Below are positions 55,965-64,000 of a stretch of 64,000 nt of DNA, one piece after another. The position numbers were made by a program, and so were the translations under genes. Below the pieces are notes generated by a model that saw only the letters and a list, made by a program, of their open reading frames with translations, made no database searches and was not told the origin of the DNA. Every line of letters starts with the position of its first letter. The stretch's first letter is position 1. Origin of the DNA: Macrotis lagotis (Eukaryota; Chordata; Mammalia; Peramelemorphia; Peramelidae); NCBI RefSeq assembly GCF_037893015.1, contig NC_133666.1:622275156-622339155 (forward strand), given 5' to 3'.

Positions 55965-57305
55965 TAGACTTTTTTAGACAAGTGCAGAAGCAAAGCTGAA
56001 GGATTCATGAGTGATAGTTCAAATTAAAAAAACCCAACACTAACATCTGAGGGTTTTGGTGGCCTGCAAGTTTAATATGGGTCAACAATATGAAACTGCA
56101 TCCCAAAATGCTAGCAAACTCCTAGTGTAAATTTAGAGAGGCAAGTGTCCTGAACATGAGATGTGTTGATCCTGCCATATTATGCCTTGGTCAGAGCACA
56201 TGTGCACAAAATTAAGCTCACTTTAAGGTTCCCCATTTTAGGCAAGTAGTGACAACCTGGAGCATGAACAGAAGAGAAGGACCAGGTAAGAGGACTGTGA
56301 TCATGAAAGGTAAGGAATAGTTGAAAAACTTGTGAAGGAATCATTGTAAAAGTTATCTCATTCCTTCTCCTCTAATATTGGTAAGAGATGGAAGAAAATC
56401 TCAGAAGCAAACTAGTCCAAGTCTCTCATTTTACAGCTGAGCAAACTGAAGCTAGGGAAGTTCAGTGGGACCTATCCAAGGATTCATGAGACCTTTGTGG
56501 TCCTATGACGTTCTAGCTTGGGGCTAGAAGTGGGAGACTGGGGGATCATGCCTTATAAAGAAATGTCTGTGATTAAACTGATTATCTGAAATTAAAAGGA
56601 AACTGAGGGCAGTTACTAAGCCATCTAGGATTTATTTTGTAGAGCTAGTATTTGCATATTAAACCAGGTCACTTGACTCCTCAGAAGTTAGTAACAAAGA
56701 ATAATTTTACAGAGATGGTTTTTAAAACAAAAAAGAGGAATTGGAAAAAATATAGAAACCTGATTTGAATATAATTCAGCTGGATAAGGATGATTTGCTT
56801 CTCCTAGCTCATGGATGTCTACCCTATAAATTCTTCTGGGCCATATCACCCAACAGAAACTTGTCAAAAGCTGCATATAGAATTTAATGTTATTCATGAT
56901 TACGATGTAACCCATTTTACCAATGTCTATAATAATTATAATAAAATGTAATAATGCCTCATGAATGAGTTTTGAGAATCTTGGGTTAGGCATACCTTTT
57001 TAGATTTTCTTAATCCTATGCCATCATCCTTTCCTCCAGGTAATATTGTTTGTGATCAGAAAGCAGATTAAGAAAGAAAACTCAAAGTTATTAGTAGGTT
57101 TTCAGTCAACAACTCCAGTTCCCCTCCTCCCATCTTCTTTAATATTACTCAACTAAGAGTTTAGCTCAAGAAAAAAAAAGTGATTTATCTTCTGACTAAT
57201 CTTCCTCCAAGTGCCAGAAAGGGGAATTTAGACTCTTATCAACTATGCTTTCTTCCAGAAAATTAATGATGAAATTTAGGAAAATTTAGCTTTTAGAAAA
57301 ACTTT
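55965..57305. other. Unassigned, one MIR-like relic inside
   Basis: No exon recognised. The 101-codon minus open frame at 56688-56993 has no domain. Confidence 0.3.
56380..56515 (-). mobile_element. MIR-like relic
   Basis: TCTCATTTTACAGCTGAGCAAACTGAAGC. Confidence 0.45.
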
Positions 57306-57309
57306 GTAA

Positions 57310-57480
57310 TCTTTTTCTAAAAACATTATTTATTTATTTTGAATTTTACATTTTTTCCCCCTAATCTCACTTCCCTCCCCCCATCCCCTATGGAAGGTAG
57401 TCTGTTAGTCTTGCTTCCATGGTATACATTGATCTAAGTTGAATGTGATAAAAGAAAGATCATATCCTTAAGGAAAACTT
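57310..57480 (-). mobile_element. L1 3'-end-like fragment
   Basis: T-rich start, CCTAATCTCACTTCCCTCC and CTTGCTTCCATGGTATAC look like antisense L1 3' terminal DNA. Weak call. Confidence 0.3.
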
Positions 57481-57484
57481 CATA

Positions 57485-58505
57485 ATCTTATGATTACTTT
57501 ATTCTTATAAGTTATTTGCCACCAAATGATAAAGTCTTCTCAATCTATCTATTGATAACTGAACATAAGAGATGACCTATATTAGTCTGGCTTAGCTATT
57601 AGGGCTAGTTTTTCCTAAAGAAAGGAGCCTAATCCAATATTCAAATGAAAAATAAATCAAATTATTCAATAATAACTTTTTTCCTTTGTCAGCTGTCTGA
57701 GGACCACAAGTCATGGGGATGGTGGGCTAATAGAAAGGAAAATTTCCTTCTGAAAGTCCATAAGCCTCAGCATTCTGTTAAAAAGCTTCAGGTATTACAT
57801 CTTCATTATGGGACCAGCCCTATGTGCCTTGGCAACCCCTCACAATTCCCTTTTTCTCCAATGTTTGGGGAACACCAAGGAAAAACATTCCAAAGCTTGT
57901 TCTCCTTGGATTTCCCCTGGTATCTTTCCAACTAGTGAGAAACCAAAACATTTCCCTTCCATTCTGATCTCATGTAAGGTCTCATTATGAAACAGAAAAC
58001 AGAATGCTAGGAAAAATTCAGTTTAGGCTATCAACACATAGCACGAAAACTTCAAAAAGAAAAACTAAAAAGATTATATATTTAAAATGTAGGAGGAGGA
58101 GGAGAAGAGGAGGTAATATTCATCTCAATGACTTTAACCAAACAGGGATAGAAATGATCATAAAAGATAAAGTGAATAATTTTGATTACATAAAACTGAA
58201 AAATTTAAATGTAAATACAGCATGCAACTTGGTGTTTAAAATTATTTGTTGGTTGATTGATAAGCAATTGGAAAAGAATGAGCTAATCAGAGAAAATAGG
58301 TACAATAAATTATTCTGATAAAGATCTATTAATCAAATATGATAACAAGACTGGCCAATGAGGGCCCAGTCCTCAAAACATGTGCATCTTTTAGAAACAA
58401 TTCTCTGTCATTCTTTGTTGAAATTTTTATTTGCTGATGAATGCTAATTTCATAATCAAAGAACTCGTAGAATTTAAAATACACCCGTGGCTTTTCTTAA
58501 AAATT
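57485..58505. other. Unassigned, possible L1 fragment
   Basis: 58100-58320 reads GIEMIIKDKVNNFDYIKLKN then LNVNTA on the plus strand, resembling a retroelement ORF scrap. The rest is not identified. Confidence 0.3.
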
Positions 58506-58509
58506 AAGA

Positions 58510-58665
58510 AAATTGGGCTGGCTAGGTGGTGCAGTGGATAGAGTACTGGCCCTAGAGTCAGGAGTACCTGGGTTCAAATCCAGCCTCAGACACTTAATAA
58601 TTACCTAGCTGTGTGGCCTTGGGCAAGCCACTTAACCGAATTGCCTTGCAAAAAAAAAATTAAGA
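58510..58665 (+). mobile_element. Marsupial SINE
   Basis: GGCTGGCTAGGTGGTGCAGTGG to ATTGCCTTGCAAAAAAAAA. Flanked by TTAAGAAAATT at 58505 and 58659, an 11-bp target duplication. Confidence 0.92.
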
Positions 58666-59119
58666 AAATTAACCTTATATACATAAAAGTTTACAAAAGA
58701 CAAAAAAGTTCTAAACCTCCAACAAGAGTAGGTTTGGATATTTGCATAGTCTTGCAAAGCTCTTCACACCTATTCAGTCATTTGAGTAGGTAGGCCCTAA
58801 CCCCTTTTATTTACTAGTTTGCACCTTCCACTTTCTCTTACCTCCACTCCTTTCCTCTGAGAGGAGCCTACATATTTGCTCCATAATTGGTGTTTGAAGA
58901 CCAGCTGCTGCTACTTCAAGGTAGATGATTGAAATCCCTTTACAAAGGGTACTTCCCAGACAAGTGGGTGGTACCCACTTTTCTGGGTAAGGCTAGGGAA
59001 ATAAATATTTTCAACTACATTATATGTGTCCCTCCCACTCTCAGCTTTGAACAGAGTCTAGAGTCTCCAAGAGATTTTTTTTTTCGCCTGGTATAATTCT
59101 GATATAATTGGGCAGAGAG

Positions 59120-59260
59120 CCAATGCTGTACAGTGGTATTGAATCTTGCCTACCCATATGATCTTAAACAAGTCACTTAACACCTCAGCTTTTTAACCTG
59201 GAAAATGAGGGAACTTGACTAGATGGTCTCTATGGCCATTAAATCTATGATCCTCACTTC
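59120..59260 (+). mobile_element. MIR-like relic
   Basis: AACAAGTCACTTAACACCTCAGC, TAGATGGTCTCTATGGCC. Confidence 0.55.
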
Positions 59261-59604
59261 TTCCTCTTGGGGAGAAATATTGCAGGAAAATCCCCAGGGA
59301 CTGTTGGAGAAGGTAATTTCTTCCAAGTCCCATGTCTCCTTCTATATTGTTTTCAGGATCCTTTGTATAAGATGGGGAAATATATCAATTGAGGGCTGAG
59401 CCTCTATCTCTATGTCATGTATGATAAGCTATTCTCCTGTAATTGAAATTCCCTTAGGAGGTCACTGCTTCCAATATTACTAGTTGGAGTCATCCTTCTA
59501 GGCCTGACTCCTAAGCTAATGAGCTTGGGAAACAATGGTGGGGTGCTACCAAGTGGGGGCCTCTATCTCTTCTCCCACAATAGGATCAATATTATTTTTT
59601 TTAG

Positions 59605-59753
59605 TTTAGTTTTTTTTGAAAGACAATGGGTTAAGTGACTTGCCCAAGGCCACACAGCTAGGTAATTATTAAGTGTCTGAAGCTGGATTTGAACTCAGGT
59701 CCTCCTGACTCCAGGGCTGGTGCTCTATCCACTGTACCACCTAGCTGCCCCTA
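59605..59753 (-). mobile_element. Marsupial SINE
   Basis: TTTTGAAAGACAATGGGTTAAG to CACCTAGCTGCCCC. Confidence 0.87.
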
Positions 59754-59754
59754 G

Positions 59755-59925
59755 GATATTATTTTGAATGTTTAAGATACTTTATTTTAGCATTCATTTT
59801 TAAAATTTAAAAAATATACTTTATTTTAACAATTCAAAAATATTTTCAGTTGTAAATTCTCTCCTTCCTTTCAGTTCCTTCCCCATCTATTGAGAAGGCA
59901 AGTTATATGATTATAGGGGTGTACC
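59755..59925 (-). mobile_element. L1 3'-end-like fragment
   Basis: TTTAACAATTCAAAAATATTTTCAG and CTCTCCTTCCTTTCAGTTCC resemble antisense L1 3' termini. It lies between a SINE and the RTE-like LINE. Confidence 0.3.
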
Positions 59926-59929
59926 ACGT

Positions 59930-62665
59930 GTTCAGGAAGACTAGTACCCTTGGTGTGAGGGTTGCCAAGCCATTTTCAAGGTTGCTTTCCATCTTTTTGT
60001 GTTTACCTGATCCACCCAACTCCCACTTGTGGTTTCAAGAAACTGTAGCAAGCTCAGTGAACACACCCTGGACAAACCGTTTCAAAAGATGGGTTAAATC
60101 AGGTTGAGGGTTACCAAGGGATATCAAACCCTTCAGAGAGCAAACAAGCAAGACTTCCCTCAGTGGAATAAGTAAATGAGAACACTGGCCATTAAGGTGG
60201 TAGAAATAGGCACTGAGGAGCCCTTAGAACTTGGTTAGACTTTGAAGATGCCAAGGTCATCCATTGTATCATAAGCCATTATCAGTTTTACTACTAGACT
60301 TTGCTGACTCTGGAAGGAGAGATTGAGGTCATGACTTTAGCAATCTTGCCTCACTTAAGTTCAATTTATGTGTGAATCAAAAGACATGTGCACTGATCAT
60401 AGATTTATCCCCACTAAGCAAAGGATTCAAATTCAATAAAAATAGCAGCCCTAAGGCAATCTAACTACCAGAAGACTTATTGTCAATGAGTGGGAAAGCA
60501 GTTCATTGAGAAATTGGAAAAGATGAGCCAACATATGATTGGCAAAAGTGTAGCAGAAAATGAGTGGGGAGCTTTCAGAGATTTGGTGTACAGCACTGGA
60601 TTTACTTAGCTGGATCAGAACACTCTAAACATCAAAACTGGTTTGATAAAAATAATAGGGAAATTGAGAAGCCATAGAACTCCTCAGGGTTTATCAGTAT
60701 GATAGCTTACCTGTCTGTAAGACGACATCATTTAATTCCATCAAAAGTAAAGGCAAAGTTTAGAGAGCTGAAGGATTCTTGATTCATTTAAAAGCCAGAA
60801 GAAATTCCCTTTTATTGTAACAATCCAAAGTGCTTTTAAGATGCTGCAAAGGCTATTTATGAGCCAAAGACTTACGCTGCATCTCAGCTACTCAGTGCAG
60901 ATGGAGCCATATTGGCTAGAGGTAATGACATAGTCTTTTCAACAGTCATCAGTCATTCCTGAAGTCATTGACTGTATACTTCAATTTGAAGTTAATCCCT
61001 CTCTATCCAAATTTCCAACACAGAAAGAGGTTAGAATGCTGTTCAGCTCCTCTCATGTGGAAAAGTACCTGGTGATAATTCTATCAGTTGATATTTATAA
61101 AGTGGGGGTTCCATTGCTTATTCATAAGCTGACTGAAATTTCCTAGTTTATATGCCAAGAGGAAGTTATCCCCCAGGTGTTCAAGGATGCCTCCATTGTC
61201 CATCTCTATATGGAAAGATTGTCTTGTGACTATCATGGTGGGGTCTCTCTTTTAATTATTGCCGGCAATATTCTTGCTAGAGTTCTCCTTAATGGATTGA
61301 TCTTTTGTCTGGAAGATAGTCATCTATCTGAGAGCTGGTCTGACTTTTTAGGAGGGGTCAAAGAATCATCAATAAGGTGTTAACTGCCTAACACTTCAGG
61401 AGAAATTTCAGGAACAGAGCAAAGTTTTCTCAATCTGATCAAAGGCTTTGCTACTGTCAATTGTGAGGGCTTATGGAAATTTATGTCAAAATTTGGTTAC
61501 CTGGAGTAGTTCATAAGTATTGTGTATCCGTTTCATGATGGCATACTAGTATGAGTTCTGGCTAATGTGTGATGCATTTGCACTTTCCCAGTCTCCAATG
61601 GAGTGAAACTAGACTGTGTCCCTGCTCTTAGGCTTTTTAGCATAATGTTTTCAGCCATGTTATCAGATGCTTCAGTGAGGATGAGCACAGCATCTGTACT
61701 GATGGTAAATTTTTTAATTTTAAAAGACTCCATGAGACTAAAGTGAAGGGAGAAGTTGACACATGAATCTTTTGTTTGCAGATACTCAGTGTAAGCTCTG
61801 AAGCTGAGATGCAGCAAAATATGGATCAATTATCTGTTGCTTGTGCTAATTTTGATTTAACATTAATACCAAGAAAACATAGGTTCTCTACCAGTCAGCT
61901 TCCATACCTGGAATCATTGGTTACTACAAATAGAGAAAGTTCACTTAATTTTGCAGTATACTTTCAGGTATACACATTGATGAGTTTGATGCACACATTA
62001 CCAAACTATTGCAGTGTTTGGGAGGCACTGAAGGTAAGTGAGGGAGAGGAGAGGTATTAGATTGCCTACCAAACTGAAGATCTAGAGAGTCATTGTCTTA
62101 ACATCACTGTGGTATGCCTGTGAAACCTATCAGGACCATGCCAGGAAACTGAATCACTTCCATTTGATTTGTCTTTTAAAAATTCTGAAGATCGTTTGGT
62201 ACTGAACATTGAGGTCTTTTGTGGAGCTAAACTACTAAGTACACATACCCTACTGTAGAGGGTGCAATTTCAATAGACTGACCACATTGTCCAAATGCAA
62301 ATTTATAAAGACTATTTCAAGGAGAATTTCCACAAGAGCTCCAGAAGAAGTGGTATAAGGACGCTTTCAAAGTTTCTGTGAAGAATTTTGGAATCAATTG
62401 AAGGGATATGAGAGATGCTAGCAAAGGAACTACTAGCTTGAAGTGCCTACATCAAAGAACGTGCTGTCCTTCTTGCAGTAACTCAAAAGAAGCATGAGAT
62501 ACAAATTTAGTCATCTCTCTCCAAATGTTCATATGGACTATTTGTTCCTGAAGAGTGTTCTATGCTCATTTAGGTCTGATTAGCCACAGTCAGACACTCT
62601 GTATATTAACTCCAACATAGTGATATCATTTTAGTCCTTTTTTGAGAATGGACAACAACCAACCA
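59930..62665 (+). mobile_element. RTE-like LINE, longer copy
   Basis: About 2.7 kb. From left: a 5' region (CCAAGCCATTTTCAAGGTTG), a pre-RT segment (FIEKLEKMSQHMIG-like near 60.5 kb), RT at 61.2 kb reading IVHLYMERLSCDYHGGVSLL then IAGNILARVLLNGLI, and the RT/thumb part shared with the 24.5-kb copy (61.78-62.1 kb). It ends in GAGAATGGACAACAACC followed by (AACC)n near 62655. Many stops and shifts. Confidence 0.78.
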
Positions 62666-62669
62666 ACCA

Positions 62670-63040
62670 ATATGATTTTAATTATATATGTTAACATATG
62701 CAAAACATTTTCCATACTAGCTTTGTTCCCCTGAAAAGGCAAAAAAAGGTGAAAAGAGTATGGTTTAATTTATACCCAGAGTGCCAAGGTTTTCTCTGCA
62801 GGTGCAAACAGCATTTTTTAATCCCAAACCTTTGTATTTTTCTGTTGGTTGGATTAAGTTTTTTCACAATTGATCCTCATTGCAATATTGATGTAACTGT
62901 GTGCAACATTCTCATGATTTTTTTTACTTCACTTTGTATCAGTTCATATACATCTTTCTGATTTTTTTGAAAGTATCTTGTGCATCATTTCTTAAAGCAC
63001 AATAGTATTTCATCACAACCATACAATCACAATTTGTTTG
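62670..63040 (-). mobile_element. L1 3'UTR fragment
   Basis: Antisense L1 3' region: TGCAAAACATTTTCCATA, CAACATTCTCATGA, TCAGTTCATATACATCTTTC and TTTCTTAAAGCACAATAG. Matches the fragment at 4.3 kb. Confidence 0.5.
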
Positions 63041-63044
63041 TCCT

Positions 63045-64000
63045 GGCACCACTGTCTGTCCACCTGGAAGGGGAACCCCACTAGGTGGACCCTGAGGCCA
63101 GGTTAATCCCACTAGCTACTGAATCATTGCTTCTTCAACTGGGGTTTATGAACTGCCTGTGGAGAGTTCGTGGAGGGTTTTCAGAGGGCACCATGAACTT
63201 GGTTGAGGAAAAAAAAACTATTTTAGCTAATCTCTAACTGAAATTTAGGCACAGGCAGGTAGAAGAGGTGGATGGGCTGCAGAGCACAGCAGGAAATAGT
63301 GACCAAGAAAAGGGGCATTATGGTCTTTAACCCTTTGCACCCCTCCTTGAAATTAAAAACCAGGGAGAGAGGGAAGTCTATTTTGAATCTAGATTGCTCA
63401 GTCCAATGAGGGATTGGGACTCTGAGAAAGATAGAGGATGCATGGGTGGGGACTGGTGAAGGAAGACAGAGAGGGGAAATGAAATTTGGAGGATTTAGAG
63501 CTTCTCATTTTGTTATCAGTGCCTTAGAATCTTCTTCTTGGGGCATCAGTGACCATATTAAAGAGTCAATAATAAATAAGAAACAGATTCAGCAAGCTAG
63601 ACAGGTTCTTCTTGAGTATCCCACAAATGGGAGAAAAGGATGTACAGAATCTTGCACCTGTGAATTATATCTTTGTCCTCTTTACTTTCAAAACTTGAAC
63701 CCACTTTCCCCTGGACTCTGTATACTATATCACTGACTTTTGGGAGGGATGTTTTATACTAATTGGTTATACCACCTAAGGAAACACTCATTTCTAAAAC
63801 CTACTTAAGTCTGATTGACTTCACTTATTTTGACCTGATTATCTTGAGGTGGGAGCACATCAGTAGGGGTTCAAGTCAATGGCATTAGAGAGTCTCCACC
63901 AACTCCTTAGTGGTATCCCTAGAGTCCTAAGTGGGAGATGTAGTCTTATTTCAGGACTTGAGACCCAACAGTGAGAATAGAAGTTGAGATAGTATCTTTA
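63045..64000. other. Unassigned right edge
   Basis: No gene or repeat family recognised. The region may continue beyond the window. Confidence 0.3.

Overview
The window is nuclear DNA from a marsupial, probably an Australian one. The evidence is the repeat content. More than twenty copies of a tRNA-derived SINE share a conserved head (CAGCTAGGTGGCGCAGTGGA) and a CCTTGCAAAAACC tail. There are also CORE-SINEs whose 3' tail matches a LINE found here, therian MIR relics, and many L1, L2-like, CR1/L3-like and RTE-like LINE pieces. The spliced genes, AT-rich introns and dense retroelements exclude a prokaryote. No tRNA, rRNA, CRISPR array or origin is visible. The species call is an inference, and repeat family names are from memory and pattern, not from a masking run.

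Host genes. (1) CCDC166, a two-exon coiled-coil protein gene on the minus strand (14689-16183), looks intact: 416 residues, a 244-bp phase-0 intron and canonical splice sites. (2) A minus-strand immunoglobulin-superfamily gene of the butyrophilin/SKINT/MOG type spans 31460-40354. Five exons can be read: signal peptide, one Ig V domain, and three separate hydrophobic exons. The first four boundaries are all phase 1 and the frame stays open when they are joined. I found no Ig C exon and no B30.2 exon, so the 3' end is incomplete. A weak second copy of the signal-exon region lies at 48.77-48.86 kb and suggests an eroded tandem paralogue. (3) An intronless retrocopy of calmegin (CLGN) at 27453-29265, minus strand, keeps nearly all of its coding length and a very CpG-rich 5' leader, but has one frameshift and one premature stop.

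Layout. 0-13 kb: L2-like, L1 and SINE debris, including an almost identical 111-bp direct repeat, an internally deleted L1 and a likely 5'-inverted L1. 13-17 kb: CCDC166 with flanking SINEs. 17-24 kb: two L1 5' halves, one interrupted by a (GT)n tract plus SINE. 24.4-25.5 kb: 3' part of an RTE-like LINE. 26-29.5 kb: the CLGN retrocopy. 31-40.4 kb: the Ig gene, with a solo LTR that has clear target-site duplications (32718-33249) in one intron. 41-64 kb: repeats, simple-sequence tracts, a second and longer RTE-like LINE (59.9-62.7 kb) and unassigned DNA.

The three host loci show no operon-like or pathway link. They are a coiled-coil gene, a probable epithelial/immune surface protein and a dead germline retrocopy. 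The best candidate for something new is the Ig V plus three-hydrophobic-exon gene.
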